A DNA stretch of 64,000 nucleotides from Variovorax sp037204085 (GTDB taxonomy: Bacteria > Pseudomonadota > Gammaproteobacteria > Burkholderiales > Burkholderiaceae_C), in assembly GCF_037204085.1 (NCBI RefSeq), contig NZ_JBBCBW010000021.1, positions 1 to 64,000 on the forward strand. The letters run 5' to 3'. The notes under the pieces are model-generated. The model saw nothing but the letters and a program-made list of their open reading frames with translations. It made no database searches and was not told the origin of the DNA. Position numbers and translations under genes: made by a program. How positions within the stretch are numbered: the first letter of the stretch is position 1; each line of letters opens with the position of its first letter. Below, one piece after another: positions 26,158 to 37,500 of this stretch.

Positions 26158-26874
26158 ATGACACGTACTTCCGCACCGGGCGGTGCCCTGACACTGTCCT
26201 GGTGCCTTGTCATGGCGCTGATGATGGGCGCGCGGCTCGCTGCCGCGCAGGCAGATCAAGGCGCCGCCGCGATGCGGTTCGACCTGCCGGCCCAGCCGCT
26301 GGAAATTTCCCTTTCCGTCTTCGGCCGCATCACCGGGCATTCGGTGCTCGTTGCCAGCAGTCTCACGGCCGGTCGCGAGGCTGCCGCGGTGCACGGCGAC
26401 TTCACACCTCGCGAGGCATTGCAGCAAATGCTCGCCGGCACGGGCCTGGTGGCGCGCTACACCGGCGCCGACGCCTTCACGCTGGTAGCCGTTCCGGCCG
26501 CACTGCCGGCAGGCGATCAGGCACCGAAGGCCGAAGGCGCCTTCACCGAAGCAGCCCGCGCCCACGACGGCTATGCGGCGGTGCTGCAGGCCTCGATCAC
26601 ACGCGTGCTCTGCATCGCGCAGCCCGACGCTTTCGGCCGCTATCGCCTCGGCATCCAGCTGTGGATCGACCCTGTCGGCGATGTGAGCGACGCCCGCGTG
26701 CTCCAGGGGAGCGGCCTGGCGCCGCGCGATGCGGCCGTGCTCGCGAGCTTGCGCGCCATGGCATTGGATGCACCGCCGCCGCCAGGCATGGCGCAGCCCA
26801 TCACCATTCTCCTGACGCCGCGCGCCGATCCCGCGCGCGACTGCCGCCGCTACCGCGCTGCGGGCGCCGGCTGA
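26158..26874 (+). CDS. periplasmic STN-domain protein with TonB-C-like domain
   Basis: A 238-residue exported protein (signal peptide ending at ARLAAAQA). Residues about 40-115 form a secretin/TonB short N-terminal (STN) domain: FDLPAQPLEISLSVFGRITG then ALQQMLAGTGLVARYTG. STN domains normally sit on TonB-dependent receptors and pass signals to FecR. Residues about 140-225 resemble a TonB C-terminal domain (IQLWIDPVGDVSDARVLQGSG, VLASLRAM) and match the same part of the TonB-like protein encoded at 46414-47118. It is followed within 15 bases by the ECF sigma gene. I infer a stand-alone signal relay that replaces a receptor. Confidence 0.78.
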   Translation: MTRTSAPGGALTLSWCLVMALMMGARLAAAQADQGAAAMRFDLPAQPLEISLSVFGRITGHSVLVASSLTAGREAAAVHGDFTPREALQQMLAGTGLVARYTGADAFTLVAVPAALPAGDQAPKAEGAFTEAARAHDGYAAVLQASITRVLCIAQPDAFGRYRLGIQLWIDPVGDVSDARVLQGSGLAPRDAAVLASLRAMALDAPPPPGMAQPITILLTPRADPARDCRRYRAAGAG

Positions 26875-26889
26875 GGGCAGGCCTCGAAC

Positions 26890-27450
26890 ATGCCCGATTC
26901 GATCAAGACCGCCCTGCGTGCGCTGTTTCTCGCGCGTTATGCGCAGTTCAGGAAGCACCTGCAGATCCGGCTCGGCTCGGAAGACCTGGCCAACGACGCG
27001 CTGCAGGAGGCCTACCTGCGCGTGGAAAGCACCAACGTGCGCAGCGCGGTGCGCTATCCGTCTGCCTATCTGTTCCGCATTGCGCTCAACGTGGCGGAAG
27101 ACCAGCGCAAGAGCAATTCGCGGCTGCTGAGCGTGGGCGAGGTCGAGGCGCTCTACGACATGGCCGACGAGATGGCCGACCCGGCACGCGGCGCCGAGGC
27201 CCGCAATGAGTTGGAGGCGCTGGAGCGTGCGCTGGCCGAGCTGCCGCGCCGCCGCCGCGCCATTGTGCTGGCCGCGCGCGTGGACGAGATGCCGCACAAG
27301 GACATTGCCGCGCGCTACGGCGTGTCGGCGCGCACGGTCGAGAAAGAACTGCGCGCCGGCCTGGAGCATTGCTGCGAGCGGCTGGGAAGAGATTTTGTCC
27401 AGCGCTTCGGTCCCGGTGCCGGAAAACAGTCTAAGCGTGATGGCAGCTGA
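26890..27450 (+). CDS. ECF RNA polymerase sigma factor (FecI-like)
   Basis: A 186-residue ECF sigma factor. Region 2 spans about residues 8-75 (LFLARYAQFRKHLQIRLGSEDLANDALQEAYLRVES, including the DALQEAYLRV core-binding helix). Region 4 spans about 112-165 (ALAELPRRRRAIVLAARVDEMPHKDIAARYGVSARTVEKEL, an HTH). There is no anti-sigma other than the downstream FecR, which overlaps it by 11 bases. Likely targets are the exoprotein and transporter genes, whose upstream regions share a motif with FecI-type spacing (28449-28476 and 42357-42384). This regulon is inference. Confidence 0.9.
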   Translation: MPDSIKTALRALFLARYAQFRKHLQIRLGSEDLANDALQEAYLRVESTNVRSAVRYPSAYLFRIALNVAEDQRKSNSRLLSVGEVEALYDMADEMADPARGAEARNELEALERALAELPRRRRAIVLAARVDEMPHKDIAARYGVSARTVEKELRAGLEHCCERLGRDFVQRFGPGAGKQSKRDGS

Positions 27451-28432
27451 ACAACCCGAAAAATCCGCCGAGGCCGAGGACATGATCACCTTGCAACGCG
27501 AAGCGCAGGCCTGGGTCGTGCGGCTCGGATCGCACCAGGTGACGGAAGAGGACGCTCGCGCTTTTCGCCTCTGGTGCGCGCAGAGCCGCGCGCATGCAAG
27601 CGCCTTCGCCCAGGCGCGCGAAGTCTGGAAAGCCATGGCGCCGGCCGCGCTGCGCGTGCGCCGGCAGGAACAGCGCGGCGCCGGCGGGCGCACGCCGGTC
27701 GCGGGTCGCCGCGCACTGCTCGGCGGGGCCGTGGCGGCTTCGGTCACTTATCTTGCGGTGTCGCCGCCCCTCGGGCTGTGGGCTCCGGCTGCGGAATGGG
27801 GCGCCGACTATCGCACCGGCACTGGCGAGCAGCGCGAGGTGGCCATGGCCGATGGCGCGGTGCTGCAGATGAATACGCAGACGCGCGTCAACCTGCAGCC
27901 CGCAACCGGCGGCGAAGGCATCGAATTGCTGGCGGGCGAGGCCGAGGTCCTGACCGGCGGCTCATCGGTGGCGCGCGTCACGGTGTCTGCCGCGGGTGGC
28001 ACCGTGTCTGCTGTGCGGGCGCGGTTCAATATTCGCAACCTCGACGGCGAGGTGTGCGTCACCTGCCTTGCGGGCCAGGTCGACGTAATTCGAGGTGAGC
28101 GCCAGGTGCGGCTCGACGAAGGCCGGCAATTGCGCTACGGCGCTGCGGGGTTGGGGTTGTCCGCACCGGTGGACACGGGGCCCGTCAGTGCATGGCGGCG
28201 CCGGCAGCTGGTGTTCAACGAAGTGCCGCTGGCCGACGTGGTGGCCGAGGTCAACCGCTACCGGCGTGGCCGGCTGGTGCTTACCAGCGAGGCCCTGGGC
28301 CGCAGCAGGGTGCAGGCCAGCTTCTCGATCGACCGGCTCGACGACGTGGCCTTCCTGGTGCGCGACGTGTATGGCGCAGAGCTCACGCAGCTGCCGGGCG
28401 GCATTGTGCTGCTGGGCCTGGCAAAGGCATGA
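27440..28432 (+). CDS. FecR-family anti-sigma/sigma regulator
   Basis: A 330-residue membrane regulator. In order: a cytoplasmic DUF4880 sigma-binding domain (about 15-65, AQAWVVRLGSHQVTEEDARAF, FRLWCAQSRAHASAFAQA), a transmembrane segment (about 92-115, LLGGAVAASVTYLAVSPPLG), a periplasmic FecR domain (about 125-240, DYRTGTGEQREVAMADGA, GEAEVLTG) and a C-terminal STN-like domain (about 255-325, FNEVPLADVVAEVNRY). I set the start at the ATG 27440, within the sigma gene end; a GTG lies three bases upstream. It should convey a periplasmic signal, via the STN protein, to the sigma factor. Confidence 0.9.
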   Translation: MAAEQPEKSAEAEDMITLQREAQAWVVRLGSHQVTEEDARAFRLWCAQSRAHASAFAQAREVWKAMAPAALRVRRQEQRGAGGRTPVAGRRALLGGAVAASVTYLAVSPPLGLWAPAAEWGADYRTGTGEQREVAMADGAVLQMNTQTRVNLQPATGGEGIELLAGEAEVLTGGSSVARVTVSAAGGTVSAVRARFNIRNLDGEVCVTCLAGQVDVIRGERQVRLDEGRQLRYGAAGLGLSAPVDTGPVSAWRRRQLVFNEVPLADVVAEVNRYRRGRLVLTSEALGRSRVQASFSIDRLDDVAFLVRDVYGAELTQLPGGIVLLGLAKA

Positions 28433-28448
28433 GCCCGGCTCGGCTTGT

Positions 28449-28476
28449 ATGAAGATTTCGTGACATGGTGCAGTCG
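28449..28476 (+). promoter_or_regulatory. shared motif upstream of exoprotein gene (putative ECF promoter)
   Basis: A 28-base stretch 107 bases before the exoprotein start matches the one upstream of the transporter gene (42357-42384) at 21 of 28 positions with no gaps. The conserved blocks are ATGAAG, TTT, TGACA and GCAGTCG. The GAA at the left and the TC 17-20 bases to the right resemble the -35/-10 arrangement of FecI-type ECF promoters as I recall them. The sigma factor encoded at 26890 is the obvious candidate. Confidence 0.55.
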
Positions 28477-28555
28477 CGGTGGGGCTTCGCTGTCATAGCT
28501 CGGTAGACCACGGGCCGTCCGACTTGCGGGCGAGCTTCGTGGCAGCGATCGAGCA

Positions 28556-31500
28556 ATGAAGCAACACGAACCCATGGAAGTCCGCATGCAACGCAGCAGC
28601 ACGGTGTCCCGGCGCAACACGAATCCGTCTTTCTCCTTTCCGAAGGCCCGGCTCACGCCACTGGTGCATGCCATCGTGCTGATGCTGTCCGCCGGCGCCA
28701 CGGCCACCGGGGCGCATGCGCAGCAAGCCTTCAGCGGCGCGTGGATGGCGCAGAAGAACATGGCGCAGAACGCCGTCATTGCCACCGGCCGGCTGCCCAA
28801 CGGCATGCCCGCATCGGCGCTGACCAGCCCGCAGGCGCAGCAGCAGCGCGCAAACGAGCAACTGCAGCGCTCCATCGGCAACCTGAACCTTGCGGCACGC
28901 AACATTGCGGCGCAGCAGGCCGCGCAGGAAGCCGCGCGGCGCACGGCGCTCGCGAGCGGGCAGAGCGTGCCGGACGGCCTGGCAGAGGGCGGCCTGCAGG
29001 TCGACACCGCGAGCCTCACGGCGGGCTGGGCGAATGCGAATGCGCCGGTGCAGACACACGCCGACGGCCGCACGCAGGTCACGGTCACGCAGACCGGCGA
29101 GCGCGCAATCCTGAACTGGGAAACCTTCAACGTCGGGCGCAACACCACGCTCCGGTTCGAGCAGCAGCCGAGCTGGGCGGTGCTCAACCGCGTCAACGAC
29201 CCGAAGGCACGTCCCTCGCAGATCCAGGGGCAGATCCAGGCAGACGGCACGGTGATGGTCGTCAACCGCAACGGCATCGTGTTCAGCGGCAGCAGCCAGG
29301 TGAACACACGCAACCTGCTGGCCTCGGCCGTGGGCATGACGGATGCGCAGTTCAATCGCGGCATCTACAGCCAGGCGCTTGGCACGGGCCATGTGCCCAC
29401 GCTGGCCAATGACCTGGTGGTGACTGCTACAGACTCGTCGAACGGCAATGCCACCGCCGACGTGATCGTCGAGGCGGGCGCGCGCATCGAGACGCGCAAG
29501 CCGCAATCCGTGACCGAGGGTGGCGGCTACGTGTTGCTCGCAGGGCGCGAGGCACACAACCGGGGCACCATCGTCACGCCGGGCGGCCAGACCACGCTGG
29601 CGGCGGGCGACAGCTTCGTGATCCGCAAGGGGTTGGGCACCGACGGCAACCTGCAGTCGAGCACGCGCGGCAACGAAGTGATCGTGGCGCGCAACGAGGG
29701 CAGCAGCGCCGGCCGTGTTTCGAACACGGGCCTCATCCAGGCGCTGACCGGCGACATCACCCTGACCGGGCACACGGTCGAGCAAGCGGGCGTGCTGGTG
29801 TCGAGCACCAGTGTGAACACGCGCGGTACGCTGCACCTGAGCGCGGCCGGCGATGCGGATGCGCGCGTCACGCTGGCGCCCGGCAGCGTCAGCGCGGTGC
29901 TGCTCGACGAGAGCAACGCCACCGCACTCGACGTGCAGCGCGACACGCTCGTGAAGGAGTCGGTCGTCCTTTCGGACGGCGCCTACAACCGGCGCGACCA
30001 GTCGCTGGTGCAGATTGCCTCCAGCGGCAACGTCGCGTTCGACGCCGACTCGATGACGCTGGCAACCGGCGGGCAGGTCAATGTGAATGCGGCGCGCCGC
30101 ATCCAGCTGGCCGAGCGCGCAGCCATCGACGTCGCGGGCGCGGTGGGCGTGCGCGTGGCCATGGCGTCGAACAACGTCGAGGTCAATGTCCAAGGCAACG
30201 AGCAGCGCGATGCACCGGGCAACCGCGACAGCAAGAACCTCAACAATGCCAATCTCTGGATCGACCGCCGCTACCTGGTGCGCGTGCCCGCCGGCACCAA
30301 CGGCTATGCCACCGACCGCTGGTACACGGGCGGCGGACTGCTCGAGGTCAGCGGCTACCTGAACACCGGCGGCCATGGCATCGGCGAGTGGGCGGCCTCG
30401 GGCGGTACCGTGGCCTTCGGCGGCGGCGAACTCGTGGCGCGCGCCGGCTCGGCCATCAACGTCTCGGGCGGCTCGCTCGATGTGCAGACCGGCATGCTCA
30501 AGCAGAGCTGGCTCAAGGGCAGGGACGGCCGGCTCTACAACCTGTCGAGCGCGCCCGGCGACATGCTCTACGACGGCGTGTACCGCGGCTTCGAGAGCCC
30601 GCACGAGCGCTGGGGCAAGAACACCACCGAGTTCTTCTACAACCCGCTGATCGCCCCGCGAGAGCGGCTCGAGAACGGCTACACCGTGGGCCGCGACGCG
30701 GGCCGAGTGATCGTCGGCACGCAGTCGGCGGTGCTCGAAGGGCATATCGAGGCCACGGTGTTCCAGGGCAACCGCCAGCGCAACGCGCCGGATGCGGGGC
30801 TCGACGGCTACCGGCAGTCCCAGGCGGCGGCGCCGCGCGCGGGCCAGCTCGTCATCGGCCAGGTGCAGCCGGCACTCGATGGCGCCACCGGCACGCTGCG
30901 CGACAGCCCGCAGGCGGTGGCCGAGCGCATCGACATCGGCGCGGTGCAGCGCATTGCGCACGGCCTGCAGCTCGACGGCGCGCTGCCCGCCGAGCTCGAA
31001 GGGAAGATCGGTATCGATGCGGACTGGCTCAACGGCTTGCGCCTGGGCGGCTTCAGGGCCTATGCGCAGGGCAGCATCAACGTCGACGCCGATTTGGCCG
31101 TGGGCCACGGCGGCAGCATCGCGCTGCATGCGACGCAGGTCGACGTCGACGCAAACCTGTCTGCGCGCGGCGGCAGCATTGCACTGGGCAACATGGTCGG
31201 CCGCCTGCAGGCCGGCAGCACCACCAACTGGATCGACCAGCCCGTTGCCGCAACGCCGCCCGAAGGCTACACGCCGGGCGTGACGGTGGCCCGAGGCGTC
31301 ACGCTCGACACGCGCGGCCTGTGGACCAACCTGCGCACCGATCCGACGGACATCGGTGGCCTGCCGTACATGAACGGCGGCAGCGTTTCGATTGCCAGCA
31401 CCGGCGACGTGCGGCTGCACGCCGGCTCGGTGATCGACACCTCCTCGGGCGCTGCCCTGATGGCGGACGCTTCGATGCAGGGCGGCCGCGGCGGCGACAT

Positions 31501-34500
31501 CACGCTGCGCTCAAACCAGTACGACAGCACCGGTCGCGGCGCGGGCGCGCTGCTGCTCGACGGCGAGCTGCGCGGCCACGGCGTGAAGGGCGGCGGAACG
31601 CTGACGGTCGACACCGGCATCGGCATTGCGATCGGCGGCGGCCTGCTCGCCCATGCGGGCCGGCTCTCGGCAGGCGAGGCGGTGCCGGTGCACCTCACGC
31701 TGGCCGAGGCCTTCACCATTCCGGCGGGCACCGTGCTGCCGCAGGATTTCAGCTACATCGCGAACACCGTGGCGCCGGGCGAGGCGCTGCGCGTGGCACC
31801 GATGTTCACGGCCACGCGCAGCTACACGCTCGCGGCCGACTGGGTGGTGCCGGCCGCGACAGTGGCCTGGGAATACGTGTACGTCTACGCCAAGAATGGC
31901 ACCTTGTACCCAACCGGCAGCACCGTGCCTGCGGGCACCGAACTGGTCAACATCAACGGCAAGATGGCGCCCGGCTATGTGGTGCCCGCCGATGCGTTCC
32001 CCAACGGCATGCCCGTACCAGACTACACCGCCACGGTGGCCGCGGGCACACCGTTCAGCCGCGAGGTGGTGCTGGGCGAGGGCGCGCTGCTGCTGGCCGG
32101 CAACCGGCTGCCGACCGACGTGGCGGTCAAGCCGCTGCTGGTGCTCGACGACAGCTTGTTCCGCAGTGGCTTCTCGCGTTATTCCGTGACTGCGCAGCAG
32201 GGGGTGCAGGTAGCCAACGGTGCGCGCATCGACGTGGCCATGCCCGTGCTGCGCGCGGACCCCGCCGCGGCCCTTGCCACGGCGACCGGCGCCGATCCGT
32301 CGGCGGTGTTGCAGCCCTGGCTGCCGCCGCTGTGGCAGGAAGATCCGCGCAAGGGCGTGCTGACGCAGCGCGCCGGTGCCGATCTGGCGCTCGCTGCGGG
32401 CTCGGTCTACAGCCAGGCGCCACTGGTGGTGGGGCACGGCGCGACGATCTCGGTCGACCCGGGCCGCTCGCTCACGCTCACAGGCAACGGGCAGATCACC
32501 ATCGACGGCACGCTCAACGCCTGGGGCGGCCGCATCGGCGTGCTGCCGGGCGCCTTCGGCACCGGCAACGACGCCAACCGGCCGTCCGGGGATGCCAGCG
32601 CCACGTCGATCTGGATCGGCGACGACGCGGTGCTCGACGCCGCGGGCCGCGCGACCACCGCGGTGGATTCGCGCGGGCGCCGCTACGGTCATGTGGGCGA
32701 GGGCGGGCGCATCGAGATCGGCGCGGCGCATGTCGCCGGCGCGCGCGAGGTCGATGCGGCCGACGCCTTCGTGGTGCTGCGGCCCGGCGCGCGGCTCGAT
32801 GCCTCGGGCGCTTCCGCGCGGCTCGAGCTGCCGGGGCGCGGAGAGATCGACGTGGCCACCGACGGCGGCGTGATCGCGCTGAGTTCGTACCGCGGCCTGT
32901 TCCTCGACGGCGACATGCGCGCTGCGGCCGGCGGTGCGGGCGCGGCGGGCGGCACGCTGGCGCTGAACCTCGAAACGCCGAACTACGGCCCGGTCGCCAA
33001 CCAGACCTTCCTGGGCATCAACGTCGACGACGCGGTGCGCGTGGCGCGCGAGCTGGTGCTCGCGCAGGTGCAAGGCGACAGCGGCCTTTCTGCCAGCCTC
33101 GCGCCCGGCGAGCGCGAGGCTGCGCTGGCGTACGGCCGCGCACGCATCGGCGTGGACCGCATCGGCGCGGGCGGCTTCGACAACCTCTCGCTCATGGCCA
33201 ACGGCCTCGTGAGCTTCGACGGCAACGTCGACCTGCGCCTGGGCCAGAGCCTGCATCTCACGGCCAGCGCGATCGCCCTGGGCGAAGACAGCGCCGCGGG
33301 CACCCAGGTGCGCCTGGCCGCGCCCTCCATCCGGCTGGCCGGCAGCACGCGCATGCAGGCCGACAACCACATCATGCCCAACCCGGTGCGCGGCTCGCAG
33401 AACGGCGGCTCGGGTGCCGGCGCACTCGGCCTGCCGCTGGTGGCCGAGGGCTCGGGCCTGACGCTCGACGCGCAGCTGATCGACATCGTCGGCCAGGTCA
33501 ACATGGGCGCGCGCGGCAGCATCGTGCAGAACGCGGGCGATCCGCTCGTGGTCGAGCGCGACGCCTTCGACCGCATCGTGATGCGCGCTGGCGGCGACCT
33601 TCGCCTGTCGCAGGCGGCAGCGTTCTACACGCCCGGCAGCCTCCGGCTCGCGGCCTCGCAGATCTACCCCGCCATGAACGACAGCGGCAGCTTCGTGGTG
33701 GGCGAGCGCGGTGCGTTCAACGAATACGGCACGCTGCAGCGCGAGTTCGACCCGGCGCGCAGCCTCGACATCGAACGCATCGATCCGTCAGCGCCGCTGC
33801 CCGCGCAGCCGTACTCGGTGTTCGGCCGCCTGAGCTTTGCCGCGGCCACCGTGAACCAGGGCGGCGTGGTGCGCGCGCCGCTGGGCGAGATCGTGCTCGG
33901 CGCGGTCGCGGCCCCGGTGCTCTCGGGAGAGATCAACCTGCTGCCCGGCAGCGTCACCTCAGTGAGCGCCAACGGCCTCACCATGCCCTACGGCGGCACG
34001 CTCGACGGGCTGAGCTACGTGCACGACGGCAAGGACGTGGCGTGGAAGGGCGTCGGCAACGACCCCTCGGTCACGCTGGCCGCGCACGCGGTGAACGTGC
34101 AGCAGGGCGCCAGCATCGACCTGAGCGGCGGCGGCGAGCTCACGGGCGCCGCATTCCTCGTGGGCCGCGGCGGCTCGACCGACGCGCGCCTCAATCCGCT
34201 GGTGCAGACCAGCGCGCGCGGCAGCTTTACCTTGCCGGGCCTGGCCACCAACCCGGTGTACGCCATCGTGCCCGGCGCGCAGGCCGGCTACGCGCCGCTG
34301 GTCAACGAGCACGGCGCGGGCGATCCGGCGCTGGGCCGGCAGATCACCATCGGTGCGGGCGTGCCGGGCTTGCCCGCCGGCACCTACACGCTGCTGCCTT
34401 CGACCTTCGCACTGCTGCCCGGCGCCTTCCGCGTCGAGCTCAACGGCCTGGCGCCGAACCTGCCGCCCGCGGGCGTGACGGTGCCCATGCGCAACGGCTC

Positions 34501-37500
34501 CTATGCGGCCGCGGCGCAGTTCGGCACCGCAGGCACGGCCATCCGCGACGCGCTGCCGACCCAGGTCTTCCTGACACCGGCCGACACGCTGCGCAGCTAT
34601 TCGCAATACAACGAGACCAGCTACGCCAGCTTTGCGATCGCGCAGGCCGAGCGCAACGGCGTGCCGCGGCCGCTGCTCGAGCGCGATGCCAAGACGCTGC
34701 GCTTCGACTTGGCCGCGCCCGAGCGGCTCGGTGCCATCGGCGACGCGCCCGCACTGCGCTTTGCGGGCCAGGTGGACTACACGCTGGCGGCCGGCGGCTT
34801 CGGCGGCAGCGCGCTGCTGGTCGGCGGCTACCGTAGGAACTACGAAGTGCTGGCGGACGGCGCTGAGCCCACGCCGGACTTCGAGGGGGTGTCGGTGCAC
34901 GCGAGCGCACTCAACGCGCTGGGCGCGCCGCGCCTGGGCATCGGCGGCCTGCCGAGCGTGGTCTATGTGGACCACACCGGCAGTTCGCAGCGCGCCAACA
35001 TCGCGCGCTTCCTCACGGGCGCCGGCAGCATCGTGCTGCGCGAAGGCGCGGTGCTGCGTGCCGGCGAGGTCTACCTCGTCACCAATACCAAGGCCGGCGG
35101 CATCGTGGTCGAGCAGGGCGTGGGCATCAACACGCTGGGCCGCGGCCGCGCGGCCTGGGATTCGCGCGACGGCTTCGTCTATGCACCGGGCACGGCCAGC
35201 GTGCTCGCGGTGTCGAACGGCTGGCTCGACCTGCTGGCTCCGGAATTCAGCAACTCGCCCGACGAAGGCGCGGGCCGCATCGACATCGGCGCCTGCGCCA
35301 CCGGCTCGCTGTGCCAGGGCATCACCCAGCTCTATTCCGAAGGCACCATCGCGGCCTCGACCGACCAGAGCTTCGAGCTGCGCGACGCGGCGCGCTACGG
35401 CACGCGCAACCTCGTGCTGTCGGTGGGCGGCATCAACGTCGGCAGCGAAGCCGCGCTGGCCGATGCGGCGGCGCGCAACGCGCTGCCGCCGGGCCTTACG
35501 CTGAACCAGGGCATCCTCGACCGGCTGCTGCGCGGCGACACATCGAACGGCGCGCCCGCGCTCGAGAACCTGGTGCTGACCGCGCGCGACGCCGTCAACT
35601 TCCACGACTCGGTCGAGCTCTCGACCATCGACCCGGCCACCGGCCGCTCGTCGCTCGAACGGCTGGTGCTCGGCGCGCCCGCCATCTATGGCGCAGGCGA
35701 TGCCGACGCACTCGCGCGCATCCACACCGGCATCCTGGTGTGGAACGGCGCCACCACGCCGCCGGGCCTGGTGGCCGCGGGCGGTGCGGGCACGGGCAGC
35801 GGCCGGCTGCAGATCGATGCCGACCAGATCGAGTTCGGCTACGGCCCGGGCAGCCGGCCCGACACCATCCACGGCATGGACCGGCTGATCCTCGGCTTTG
35901 GCGACGTGGTGTTCAACGCCAGCGAGCGCATCACGGCCAACCACACGGGCTCGCTCTCGGTCTACCAGTCGCAGGGCGCCTGGGACGATGCGTTGAAGGG
36001 TTACGCCTTCACCGGCGGCAACCTGCGCATCCAGACGCCGCTGCTGACCGGCCGGGCCGGCTCGGTCAACCGGATCAAGGCCGGCGGCGACATCGTGCTC
36101 ACGGCGCCGGACGGCGCTGAGGCGCCCGCGCTCTCGGGCCAGTCGCTGGCCGAGGCGCTCGGCGCCGAGATCGGCCTCGACGCCGGCGGCAACCTCACGC
36201 TCGCCAGCCGCATCGCGCTGCCGAGCGGCAAGCTCACGGCCTCGGCCGGGCGCGACCTGCGGCTCGAGGACGGCGCGCAGCTCGACCTCGCGGGCCGCCG
36301 CATCGACTTCTTCGACGTGCCCAAGTACAGCTGGGGCGGCGACGCGATCCTCGAAAGCCGCGGCGGCGACGTGCGGCAATCGGCCGGCTCGCGCATCGAC
36401 CTGTCGGCCGAGCAGAACCGCGCGGGCAAGCTCACGGTGCTGGCACTGGGCGAAGGCGCCGGCACCGTTGCGTTGCACGGCACCATCGCGGGCGCGAGCA
36501 GCGGTGGCTACGACGCGGGCGGCACGCACGTGCCCTACGCAGCCGGCGGCGCCGACATCCGCGGCCAGCACATCGACGACTTCGCGGGGCTGAACCGTCG
36601 CCTCACCGAAGGCGGCGTCATCGGCAGCCGCAGCTTCCAGCTCAAGCAGGGCGACTTGGCGGTGGGCGACGAACTGCGGGCGCGCGAGATCAGCGTGTCG
36701 GTCGACGGCGGCCGGCTGGCCGTCAACGGCACCGTCGACGCGAGCGGTGCGCAGGCCGGCAGCATCCGCCTGGCCGCACGCGACGGCGTCACCATCGGCG
36801 GCGCAGCCGTGCTCGACGCGCACAGCCGCGTGCTGCGCACCGACAGCTACGGCCAGGTGATCGAGGCGCCCAACCGCGCCGTGATCGAAATCGACGCGGG
36901 CAGCGGCCGCCTCGTGCTGGAGAGCGGCGCGCGCATGGACGTGCGCGCCGGCACCGACGGCACGCCGCAGGCACTGGGCACGGTCGAACTCAGCGCGCAG
37001 CGCCTGGGCGGCGCGCGCGGCAACGACATTGCCATCGACGCGGGCGGCCAGGTGCGCATCGACGGCGCGCGCAGCGTCACCGTCAACGGCTTCTGGACCT
37101 ACAAGGACGCCGAACCCGGTACTGACGCCACGGCCGACGGCCGTCCCTACCAGGTGGTGAACCAGGCCTATCTCGACGCCAAGCACGCGGACAGCGTTGC
37201 CTTCATGGGCAACGTGCGAGGCAACGGCGATCTGATGGACACCCGGCTCGCGGGGCTGCGGGCCTACGGCGACGCCTTCCACCTGCGCCCCGGCGTGGTC
37301 ATCACGAGCGCCACGCCCGACGGCGACCTGCACATCGACGGCGACATCGACCTGTCGGGCCACCGCTATGCGAGCGTGAATCCGCACACGCAGCAGACCG
37401 GCGTGCACGGCTCGGGCGAAGCGGGCGCGCTGGTGCTGCGCGCCGGCGGCAACCTCAACGTGTACGGCAGCATCACCGACGGCTTCGACACCTCGGTGCT

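Noticed and set aside
30388..34836. Plus-strand alternative frame of about 1480 codons inside the exoprotein gene
   Set aside because: It is out of frame with the exoprotein, with compositionally biased Arg/Ala/Gly sequence and no motif; a shadow of the real frame.
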